Assembly: GCA_014871385.1 (NCBI GenBank)
Contig: CM026424.1
Span: 1,240,001-1,304,000 of the forward strand
From: Ceratodon purpureus
Lineage: Eukaryota > Streptophyta > Bryopsida > Pseudoditrichales > Ditrichaceae
Direction of reading: 5' to 3'
Length of the DNA: 64,000 bases
Position numbers and translations under genes: made by a program. Below the pieces are notes generated by a model, which saw only the letters and a program-made list of their open reading frames with translations, was not told where the DNA came from and searched no databases. Numbering within the stretch: position 1 is the first letter of the stretch; the number at the start of each line of letters is the position of its first letter. Shown one piece after another: positions 36,801 to 46,059 of the stretch.

Positions 36801-37318
36801 AACTTTATTGTTTGTATGTTTAAAGAAATTGGAGAAAGCATCAAGTATGTTGAATGTAAATCTTCTTAGAAAAACAAACCACCAACCGAGCTCTCAATTT
36901 AATCTTTTATAAGTTTAGAGAAGTTGTAGAAAAGTCAAGTATATCAAATGTTAACCATCTCGAGAAAACCAAAACCACCAACGGAACTCCAAATTTAATC
37001 TTTCATAAGTTTTAACAAGTTGTAAAAAGTGTTGAGTAGGTCAAATCTTAATCTTTTGGAGAAAACCAAAACCACCATCCCAGCTCCAAACTTAATCTTT
37101 CACACGTTTAAAGAAGTTGTAAAAAACATCAAGTATGTGGAATGTAAACGTTGTTAGAGAAAAATCCACTAACCGAGCTCCAAAATTAATCTTTTATAAG
37201 TATTAGGAAGTTATAAGAAACAACAAGTATCTCGAATGTTAACCATGTTGAGAAAACCAAAACCACCAATCAAGCTCCAAATTTAATCTATTATAAGTTT
37301 TAAAAAGTTGTAGGAAAC
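33845..37318. repeat. 97-bp satellite array, left part
   Basis: Imperfect tandem units of about 97 bp recur with the phrases TTTCATAAGTTTTAAGAAGT, AGTATCTCAAATGTTAACCT, TTCTTGAGAAAACC and CCACCAACCGAGCTCCAAAC. Roughly thirty units are present apart from the MITE at 35435-35811. Units are 80-90 percent alike by eye, with short deletions. Minus-strand translation gives short similar peptides but no continuous frame. Confidence 0.85.
35435..35811. mobile_element. MITE with CATTAGGGG terminal repeats, copy 1
   Basis: The left end CATTAGGGGAATTCTGGGG and the complemented right end CATTAGGGGAAATATGGGG continue into GTCTC and GGGCCTT on both sides, about 30 bp of inverted repeat. The element lies inside a satellite unit. 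It is clearly related to the element at 45609-46059. The target duplication is not resolved. Confidence 0.75.
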
Positions 37319-37710
37319 TGTCACGGACATACATTAGAAACTTCTAGAAGATTCCTCTAGAAGTTTCTTTGAAGATTCTATAGAATATTCTTAAAAGATT
37401 CCTTCAAGATTCTTAGAATATTATTAGTATATTCCAATAGATTCTAGGAAGCTGCTTGAGAAGCTTCTTGGTTAGTAGAAGTTGTTTGAGAAGCGTCCTA
37501 GTTGGCAGAAGTAGCTCGAGAAGCTTCCTATCCAGTAGTATATATAAGAGTCGAGGCTAAAGGGTTCTTCAGTCTCGACAACGCATCTCTTGGAGCTCTA
37601 GCTCACCTCTCTTGGTGTTGTTCGTATACTCATCTGATCAATCTAGTTCTTGTTTGTTTTCTCTGAACTTTTTGTTTAAATCTCTTGTCTGTATTTCCGT
37701 GTCCGTAACA
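37319..37710 (+). repeat. 5' LTR of chromovirus
   Basis: It begins TGTCACGGAC and ends GTCCGTAACA. A TATATATAA box lies at 37539-37547, and the predicted start AGTCTCGACAA is at 37571, about 32 bp from the box. U3 is AT-rich with repeated TTCTAGAA-type half sites. Confidence 0.95.
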
Positions 37711-37712
37711 GT

Positions 37713-37723
37713 TTGTCGAGACT
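37713..37723 (+). promoter_or_regulatory. self-primer binding site
   Basis: TTGTCGAGACT lies two bases inside the 5' LTR and is the exact complement of AGTCTCGACAA at 37571-37581, where the TATA box predicts the transcript to start. No tRNA-type TGG start is found at the LTR edge. This is the arrangement of Tf1 of fission yeast, whose RNA 5' end folds back to prime reverse transcription. Confidence 0.65.
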
Positions 37724-38072
37724 AACTTCATCTCAAATATCACAGTTGGATCCTTCTTGCTTGAGAGTGGATTACCCCTCTTCTTGAAGGTATTCTAGCG
37801 TTTTAGGGGTTGCGGATTACCCTCCTCTAAACTGATATTTTTTTTCAATTACAATATCGGAGCTTAGTTCTTCAAGGCAGAGAGTGGACTACCCCTTTTT
37901 CTTGAAGATACTTAAGCGTTCCAAGGGTTGCGGATTACCCTCCCTTGGCCTGGTATTAATTTCTTCGTTCTTTAGTATTTAGTGAGATCATTTAGTATTT
38001 TCTATTCTCTTTTCTCCAAGGATTTAGTAGTTTCTTCTTCTCTCAACAATTCTATCCATCCATTTCCTTAAT

Positions 38073-39122
38073 ATGGAAGTAAATCAGGCCATGGATAGTG
38101 CATCGCCACAAATAGAGAATAGAGTGGCAACTCTTGCAGATCTTCAAGCTCTTATGAATAGTGTGCGGGAGGAGATTGCATTTCTTCGCAATCCAAGTAA
38201 AGATTCTCAAATTGATCCAGTGACTGAAGAAGCTAGACGTGAAATTCACAGCCTACAACAAGAGCTTGTTCGATTAAGAGAAACAAGACATGTATCACCT
38301 ACGACCTTGATGGACAATTCAAGGACTAGTACAAAAGAACCAAAAGCAAGTATGCCAGACAAGTTTGATGGAACAAGAACCAATTTCCGAGGTTTTGTGC
38401 AACAAGTACGACTTTATCTACGCCTATATCCTTCTCGTTATCCAGATGGATTTACTCAAGTTGCGTTCATAGGTACTCTTTTATCAGGAAATGCTCGCTC
38501 TTGGTTTGCTCCGTTATTGGAAAAGGATTCTCCAATACTGTACAACCTAGAGGCTTTTATGGAAAGATTTACCGCTGCGTTTGGAGATAGCGATCGAGAA
38601 GGAGTGGCTGAAAGAAAGATACAAAATCTGCGACAAGGATCACGTTCTGCTGCAATCTATGCGGCAGAATTCCAACAACTTACTTGTGATCTTGATTGGA
38701 ACGATAAGGCGTTCATGACACGATTTCGTTATGGACTGAGAGATGATGTCAAGAACTTGTTGATCAGTATGCCTAAGGTGAATACTTTAAAAGAACTTAT
38801 ATCTCAGGCAATTATTTGTGACAATCGCCTTTTTGAATTACGACAAGAAAAACGATCAGGCTGGAGGAATGATGGAGCATTTGCTGCATTTTCAAAAGGT
38901 CAAGAAAATCGCTCTACAGGTGCTGAACCTATGCAAATTGATGCGGTACGTTTTAAACCCCTCACAGCTGAAGAAAGGAAGCGACGGTTTGAACAAAATT
39001 TGTGCTTATATTGTGGAGAGGCGGGACATATAGCAACAACTTGTTCGAAGAAACAGAAGCCTCAAACGACAAGACTAAGGAATACAAACATACAGGAAAA
39101 CGAGGACGCCCAGCCACAATAG
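38073..39122 (+). CDS. gag: chromovirus Gag with CCHC zinc knuckle
   Basis: An intact 349-codon frame encodes the capsid/nucleocapsid protein. The N-terminal 90 residues have coiled-coil character (EARREIHSLQQELVRLRE). The middle is the Ty3-type capsid region (KFDGTRTNFRGFVQQVRLYL, FIGTLLSGNARSWFAPLLE). The C-terminus has the zinc knuckle CLYCGEAGHIATTC (C-x2-C-x4-H-x4-C). The pol frame overlaps its last 120 bases in the -1 frame. Confidence 0.92.
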   Translation: MEVNQAMDSASPQIENRVATLADLQALMNSVREEIAFLRNPSKDSQIDPVTEEARREIHSLQQELVRLRETRHVSPTTLMDNSRTSTKEPKASMPDKFDGTRTNFRGFVQQVRLYLRLYPSRYPDGFTQVAFIGTLLSGNARSWFAPLLEKDSPILYNLEAFMERFTAAFGDSDREGVAERKIQNLRQGSRSAAIYAAEFQQLTCDLDWNDKAFMTRFRYGLRDDVKNLLISMPKVNTLKELISQAIICDNRLFELRQEKRSGWRNDGAFAAFSKGQENRSTGAEPMQIDAVRFKPLTAEERKRRFEQNLCLYCGEAGHIATTCSKKQKPQTTRLRNTNIQENEDAQPQ

Positions 39123-42100
39123 GGACTGTGCGGCTGGACATCTCAACATCCAAAATTAATCCAGGTCCTTTTCTCTCAGCTCAACCTTCAGATTGTTTTA
39201 TGCTACCTTTACATCTTGGTATTCAAGAACTACAAGCCGATGCTTTATTAGACTCGGGTGCATCCGCTTGCTTTATAGATGAAGAGTTTACCAAGCTTCA
39301 CAATATTCCTCTTGTGAAAAAATCAAAGCCTGTCCATGTAGAAGTCATAGACGGACGACCATTGTCTTCACGCAATGTTATCCATGAAACCAAACCGTTG
39401 AAGGTACGTCTTGAAAACCATGAGAGCAACATTGTGTTTAATGTTATCAAGACCCCTTCATGTCCTGTCATTTTGGGACTATCTTGGCTTGCTAGATATA
39501 ATCCATTAATAGATTGGAAGTTGCGGAAAGTGACATTTCCAACAAACTCCTTGAAGGTAGAATTTGCCAAGACAATGTCTAGAAATAAACCTTTGTTTAT
39601 AGGTGCAAGAGCTTTTATGAAGGAAGCCAAACACAATACACCTCTTGTCATCTTTGCAACTCCGACTTATCAAGATGCGACTCCAACTTTTGGTATTCCG
39701 AAGCAGTATGAAGGATTCGAAGATGTCTTTGAAAAGAAGAATGCTGACATGCTGCCAGAACATCGACCCTACGACTGTGCTATAGACCTTCATGAAGGAA
39801 TGCAACCACCTTTTGGACCAATCTACAACTTATCGCAAACAGAGTTGGCAGAATTGCGGAAGTACATTGACGAAAATCTAGCCAAGAATTTTATTCGTCA
39901 CTCAAAGTCGCCAGCTGGAGCACCGATCTTGTTCGTGAAGAAGAAGGATGGCTCTCTGCGGATGTGCGTGGACTATCAAGGACTCAATAAGGTAACTAAG
40001 AAAAATCGTTATCCGTTACCTTTGATTTCTGGTCTTTTGGAGCAGCTTGGGCGTGCAAAGATCTTTACGAAAATTGATCTGAGGGGAGCTTACAACCTTG
40101 TACGAATCAAGGAAGGAGACGAGTGGAAGACAACTTTCCGTACAAGGTATGGTCATTTTGAGTATAACGTCATGCCCTTTGGTCTTACCAATGCTCCGGC
40201 TGTTTTTCAACATATGATGAATGACATCTTTCGGGAGTACCTTGACGACTTTGTTGTCATCTATCTGGATGACATTCTGATATTTTCGAAGAACGAAGAA
40301 GAGCACAAGAAGCATGTTCGTTTGGTCCTTGAGAAACTACGAGAACGAGGACTCTACGCCAAGTTGGAAAAATGTCTATTCCACCAAACCGAGATGGAGT
40401 TTCTAGGGTTCATTGCAACTACAGATGGTTTGAAGATGGACCCGAAGAAGGTGGAAGCAATTGTATCCTGGGAGGTTCCGAAGACGGTTAGAGACGTGCA
40501 ATGTTTTCTTGGCTTTGCTAACTTCTATCGGATCTTCATCAAGAATTATTCTCGAATAGCTGCTCCACTCACTCGGTTGACTTGTAAGGACAAGCTTGAA
40601 TGGGGACCTCAAGCAGAAAAGGCATTCCAAGATCTTAAGACGACGTTTACTATGGCGCCAATCTTGGTACACCCTGACTTTGCAAAGGCCTTCTATTTGG
40701 AGACCGATGCTTCTGATTTTGCTTTGGGAGCTGTACTTTCACAGATGAACGTAGACGGTAAGCTCCATCCAGTTGCTTTTTATTCTCGGAAGTTCTCTGC
40801 CGCTGAAATCAACTACGAAATCTACGATAAGGAACTCCTTGCTATAGTGGATTCTTTCCAAGAGTGGCGACACTTTCTCGAAGGCGCTGCGCATCCGGTG
40901 ACCGTATATACGGATCACAAGAATTTGGAGTACTTCATGTCGGCTCGAGTCCTGAATCGACGTCAAGCTCGGTGGAATATGTCGCTGTCACGATTTGACT
41001 TTGTTATTTTCTATCGGCCTGGGAAGCAACAAGGACTATCCGATGCATTATCGAGGAGATCATATCTCGTGCCTAAGGCTGGAGAAGCAGCGTTTGATCA
41101 ACAATGCGTCACATTGTTGAAACCGGAGCATTTTAGAATTCGCGCTGCTGTCGTGCCAATTGATGCAGACTTCCTCAACCAGATACGTACTGCGACAATT
41201 GAAGATTCTGTAGCTCTTGAGATCAAGAAGCGTGCTGATAATGACAAGTTCAAGATGGAGGGAGATCTTTTGTACTTTGAAGAGCGACTATATATTCCGA
41301 AAGGACCAACACGACTTCGAGTTCTCCAATCTCGCCACGACTTTCCTGCAGCAGGTCATTTTGGATACAACAAGACATTAGAGCTTATTTCACGAGATTT
41401 TTGGTGGCCCCAAATGTGGAAAGATGTAAAAGAGTTTGTGATCTCTTGTGATATTTGTTCAAGGTCCAAGAATCCTCGGCATCGCCCCTATGGACTTCTG
41501 CAGCCATTACCTATTCCGCATCGACCATGGTCTTCAGTCTCCATGGACTTCATTACGGACCTGCCGCTTTCAAACTCGTTTGACAGCATCTTTGTTGTAG
41601 TGGATCGGCTTACAAAGATGGCGCACTTTATTCCCTGCAAGAAGACATCGTCAAGTGAAGACACAGCAAGATTCTTTCTTGATAATATATATCGTTATCA
41701 TGGTTTGCCAGATGATATTATATCGGATCGAGGAACTCAGTTTGTTTCCAAGTTCTGGAAATCTCTTTTTGAGATATTAAAGGTGGATATCAAGCTTTCT
41801 TCGGCTTTTCATCCTCAAACCGACGGTCAGACAGAACGGGTGAATCAAGTCTTAGAGCAGTATCTACGTTGCACCATCAACTATCAGCAAGACGATTGGA
41901 TCGAGTATCTACCGTTTGCCGAGTTTGCCTACAACAACACCCTTCATGCGTCGACTCAACAAACACCGTTTTTTGCCAATTATGGATACCATCCAAAACT
42001 CGATTTGTTAAATCCAGTGGCCAATAACAACCCGGCAGCAGAAGGCTTTGCGAAGCAGCTATCAGAACTTCAAGCTACGTTGAGATTTCAATTACAATCT

Positions 42101-42598
42101 GCTCAAGAATCTTACAAAGCGGCCGCAGATAAATTTCGGAATAAGGCACCTATTTTCAAGATTGGAGCTAAAGTATGGCTTCTTCGACGGAATATTCAGA
42201 CTAAACGACCGTGTGATAAATTGGACTACCGCAGATTATGACCATTTGTTGTCCAGAAGCAAATCAATCCCGTGGCTTACCGTCTGGAATTACCAGCCGC
42301 TATGAAGGTACATCCAGTCTTTCATGTTTCTTTATTGGAGCCTTATCGAGAATCGTCTTTTCCTGGAAGAGTGCAAAATCCGCCACCTAGCATTGAAATT
42401 GAGAACCACGAGGAATACGAGGTCGAAAAGGTGCTAGATTCACGACGAAGGTGGGGCAAGATGGAGTATCTTGTTCATTGGTACGGCTATGATATTAATG
42501 AGCGAACGTGGGAGCCAGCCGAAAATCTTGCTAATGCGCCGCAAAAGGTACAGGAATTTCATCAACAATATCCTGATAAACCGAAGCCATCTCGATGA
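38993..42598 (+). pseudogene. pol: chromovirus Pol, open except for one stop before the chromodomain
   Basis: The pol frame runs from about 38993 to a TGA at 42239-42241, then continues in the same frame to 42598. Domains in order are protease (ALLDSGASACFID), reverse transcriptase (LRMCVDYQGLN, MPFGLTNAPAVFQ, YLDDILIFSK), RNase H (LETDASDFALGAVLSQ, YTDHKNLEYF), the HHCC zinc region (HFGYNKTLE, CDICSRSK) and the integrase core with SVSMDFITDLP, ISDRGTQFVSKFW and HPQTDGQTERVNQ (D,D,E). After the stop come [20 protein letters not shown] and a chromodomain ([28 protein letters not shown]). The stop probably truncates integrase just before its tail and chromodomain, which direct integration to marked chromatin. 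There is no ATG at the 5' end, as expected for a frameshift product. Confidence 0.93.
38996..39002 (+). promoter_or_regulatory. candidate -1 frameshift heptamer in gag-pol overlap
   Basis: AAATTTG lies as A AAT TTG in the gag frame, matching the X XXY YYZ rule. It sits four bases after the last stop in the pol frame (38990-38992). A shift here would remove the zinc knuckle from Gag-Pol, so its use is uncertain. Confidence 0.35.
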
Positions 42599-42733
42599 TA
42601 GCTTATTTCTCAAGTTTCTCCAGACATTAGTATAAAAGGAGGGGAGAACGCTACCAAAACTCATAGTTGATGTTATTATTTTCTGTAAGCTAGAGTAGAG
42701 TTTATCCGAGTAGTCATAGTTTGGTCTACAGTC

Positions 42734-43087
42734 ATGGATAGTCAAGAGTTAGATACTATGCCAGTCATGTCATCTCAACCAACGAATTCACGTAGGTGAT
42801 CCCGAGATGAAGAACCGCCTGTACCACGACGACGACGGAGGATACCAAGCAACCGATCGCTGGTGATTGTATTCGAGGTGGAGCCTGCTTTCAATGGTCT
42901 ACCAGAAGGAGTGTTTGCTGGACAATTTCACAATGAAGACACGGAAGTTCATGCTTGGTCAGAGGTGGAAGGCGTAGGCCACTACCGTTGGCTTCAAGGA
43001 CCAATGAACCACCTACCTCGTGAACAACAATAGGAGTTCATTGCAGACGTGATGCGACAAATCTTCATTTTTCTACGATGGTATTGA
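42734..43087 (+). pseudogene. ORF3 downstream of pol, two in-frame stops
   Basis: From the ATG at 42734 one frame of 118 codons ends TGA at 43087 with only two internal stops (42797-42799 and 43031-43033). It includes an Arg-rich stretch (PVPRRRRRIPSNR), which may be a nuclear-localisation or nucleic-acid-binding patch, then an acidic part (FEVEPAFNGLPEGVF) and HYRWLQGPMNHLPRE. I recognise no domain and no signal peptide or membrane segment, so it does not look like an envelope. Its reality rests on frame persistence between pol and the 3' LTR. Confidence 0.4.
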
Positions 43088-43123
43088 CCGGCAGCAAAAC
43101 TGCTTCTCGGAGACCTCGAAGCT

Positions 43124-43137
43124 AGAAGGGGAGGTGA
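43124..43137 (+). promoter_or_regulatory. polypurine tract
   Basis: AGAAGGGGAGGTGA directly precedes the 3' LTR and would prime plus-strand DNA synthesis. Confidence 0.75.
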
Positions 43138-43541
43138 TGTCACGGACATACATTAGAAACTTCTAGAAGATTCTTCTAGAAGTTTCTTTGAAGATTCTAT
43201 AGAATATTCTTAAAAGATTCCTTCAAGATTCTATTGGAAACTTCTAGAATATTCTTAGTATATTCCAATAGATTCTAGGAAGCTGCTTGAGAAGCTTCTT
43301 GGTTAGTAGAAGTTGTTTGAGAAGCGTCCTAGTTGGCAGAAGTAGCTCGAGAAGCTTCCTATCCAGTAGTATATATAAGAGTCGAGGCTAAAGGGTTCTT
43401 CAGTCTCGACAACGCATCTCTTGGAGCTCTAGCTCACCTCTCTTGGTGTTGTTCGTATACTCATCTGATCAATCTAGTTCTTGTCTGTTTTCTCTGAACT
43501 TCTTGTTTAGATCTCTTGTCTGTATTTCCGTGTCCGTAACA
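43138..43541 (+). repeat. 3' LTR of chromovirus
   Basis: It is 404 bp with the same ends, TATA box and start motif as the 5' LTR. It keeps 12 bp missing from the 5' copy near position 105 of the LTR. Confidence 0.95.
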
Positions 43542-44830
43542 GAAACATCAAGAATCTCATATGTTTACCTTCTTGTGAAAACCAAGACTACCAAAAAAAC
43601 TCCAAACTTTATCATTTACAAGTTTTAAGAAGTTGAAGAAAGTGTTGAGTATCTCAAATGTTAACCTTTTAGAGAAAACCAAAACCACCAATGGAATTGC
43701 AAACTTAATTATTCATAAGTGTTTTAAATTAGTAAGCTCTTAAAATTTGTGGAGAAGGTCGAGTAGGTCAAATCTTAATCTTTTGAAGAAAACCATAACC
43801 ACCAACAAAACCAAGACTACCAAATAAATTCTAAACTTAATCACTCATATGCTTTAAGAAGTTATATAAAGTGTTGAGTACGTCAAATGCTAAACTTCTT
43901 GAGAAAACCAAAATTAGCAACCGAGTTCTAAACTTAATCTTTCATAAGTTTTACGAAGTGTAGGAAAAGTCAAATATCAGATTTTGTAGAAAGTGTCAAG
44001 TATGTCGAATAGTAACCTTCTTGAGAAAATCAATACTACTAACCGGACTTCGAACTTAATCTTTCATTATTTTTAAGAAGTTGTAGGAACCATCAAGTAT
44101 GTGGAATGTAAATCTTCTTGTTGAACACCAAACTTAATCCTTAATATGGTTTGGGAAGTTGTAGGAAGCATCAATTATGTAGAAAGTTAACATTCTTAGA
44201 AAACGATATCCACCAACCGAGTTCCAAACTTAATCTTTCATAAGTTTTAAGAAGTTGTAAAAAACATCAAGTAGGCTCTAATGTTTACCTTCTTGAGAAA
44301 ACTAAAATCACCAACCAAGGTCTCAATTTAATATTTTATAAGTTTTAAGAAGTTGTAGAAAGTGCCAAGTATCTCAAACGTTAATCTTCTTGAGAAAACC
44401 AAAACCGCCAACACAACTCCAAACTTTAAGAGGTCGTCGAATGCATTATGTATCTTGAATGGTAATATTTTTGACAAAAACAAACCAACAATAGAGCTCC
44501 AAATTATATCTTTGATAGGATTTAAGATGTTGTAGAAAGCATGAAGTATTTGGAAAGCATGAAGTATTTCAGAAGTTGTGGAAAGCATCAACTATCTCAA
44601 ATTTTAACCTTCTTAACAAAAAACAAACCACCAATTGAGCTCCAAATTATAATTTTTCATATGATTTACGAAGTTGTACATAGCATTAAGTATCTGGAAT
44701 GTTAACCTTTTTAAGAGGAACAAACCAACAACCTAGCACCAAATTTAATCTTTCATACATTATAAAAAGTTGTGAAAAGCATCAACTACCTAGAATGTTA
44801 AAAATTTTGAGAAAAAAAACTTCCCTACCC
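43542..44830. repeat. 97-bp satellite array, right part
   Basis: It is the continuation of the array after the chromovirus insertion, about thirteen more diverged units with small rearrangements. A short isolated piece of the same unit recurs at about 46430-46620. Confidence 0.8.
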
Positions 44831-45608
44831 CTAAGGGTGGGTGGGCGGGACATCCCTTTAGAGGACAACTTTTATCACCTTCCTCACCAAATTTCATTCT
44901 CAATCAGCCCATTCTCAATTCAAACCTAATCAAATCTGTACACTCTCTTGTGATTCCAAATTACCAGTATAGACACATAGTGCTTTTCACCAAAGAATTC
45001 TCAATCAACACACTACTTACAATATAGTAGTGTATGACAAAACAATCCAAATAATAGAGAAAAGTTTGTCTTAAAACTGACAATACAAGATCAAACACAA
45101 AATAGTTTGAGTCTCGATAAATCTTCTCATCCCTTGAATGTTGTGTAGTAAAGTAAGAAAAATCCAAAGGTAAAGGACCTCACCTGTCCCCATAAACACA
45201 ACCAAAACCACAGTTAGGATTATGTTTGTAGACAAGGTGTCAACAACCCTTTACAACTTGTTATTGCAGTCACAAGAAAAATCAAACCCTACACCAAACA
45301 TATAAATCAAAGGGAGAGATGAAAGAGTCTAATTGTAATCATAAATTAGAGGACCTGACTAGTAGTTCCACCAGACTCAGCCATGTTGCACTTTGCTTCA
45401 ACTCCACACCACCATATACCAAAACTTCACAAGCTCTAAAAATCTTTCACACACATGTAGCAAACTAGAATTACTTTCAAAGTAGACAAGTAAACAGATG
45501 CATATGACAAAGAAACTCCCAAGGTTTTATACCCTCAAAGAAGTCTCTAGAGATTCACTTGTTTGTTATATAGACAGGAATAGCCTCGCTGGTCCAATCA
45601 TCTCTGAC
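44831..45608. other. intergenic, no gene seen
   Basis: This is unique-looking AT-rich DNA between the satellite and the second MITE. Short frames lack motifs. Confidence 0.4.
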
Positions 45609-46059
45609 CATTAGGAGCAGTTTGGGGTCTCCAACGGGCCTTTTCCATGCTTTCCGTGCCAAAGTTTTGGGCATGCCCGTGCACTTTACCTGCTGGCACC
45701 AACTGTGCCAGCAGGTCGCCAAATGCTGCCAGCAGTGACAACAGTTGGCATTTGGGGGGTCCAGCCAATCGCTTCCCTTCCCCACCCCACCCCACCCCAC
45801 CCCCCCATTGGACAATATAAGCAGTAATGACACTGTCACCGACCGTGTGCCCACTGCTATCACCCCATTGGACAGTACCGGATCCTGTTGTCAGCGGATC
45901 CTCCTGTCAGCGAATCCTGCTGTCAGCGAGGCGAATTTTGTTGTCAGCGGGCAGGATATCGACCAATGAGATTTCGAAGAGAAGTGTCAGCGGGCAGGAA
46001 GCTCACCTAATCCGGGCTGTCTTACAAGGCCCGTTGGAGACCTGATTTTTCCCCTAATG
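45609..46059. mobile_element. MITE with CATTAGGGG terminal repeats, copy 2
   Basis: The ends CATTAGGAGCAGTTTGGGGT and, complemented, CATTAGGGGAAAAATCAGGT run on to CTCCAACGGGCCTT on both sides. The interior shares phrases with copy 1 (GGTCGCCAAAT, GGGGGTCCAGCCAATCGCT). It contains a CCCCA-rich run and short repeats of TGTCAGCG. At about 450 bp it is longer than copy 1. Confidence 0.75.

Larger units (their letters stand above)
37319..43541 (+). mobile_element. Ty3/gypsy chromovirus, full-length, self-priming type
   Basis: It is a complete LTR retrotransposon inserted in the satellite, flanked by the 5-bp duplication GAAAC (37314-37318 and 43542-43546). LTRs are 392 and 404 bp with TG...CA ends; I count five substitutions and one 12-bp indel between them, so insertion is recent. 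Order is LTR, primer site, gag, protease, reverse transcriptase, RNase H, integrase, chromodomain, ORF3 remnant, polypurine tract, LTR. The reverse transcriptase to integrase order makes it Ty3/gypsy, and the C-terminal chromodomain makes it a chromovirus. One stop codon in pol and two in ORF3 make this copy probably non-autonomous. Confidence 0.95.

Noticed and set aside
33845..44830. Recurring minus-strand peptide (FSRRLTFEIL) in satellite units
   Set aside because: The 97-bp unit is not a multiple of three and frames break within one or two units, so it is a by-product of the repeat.
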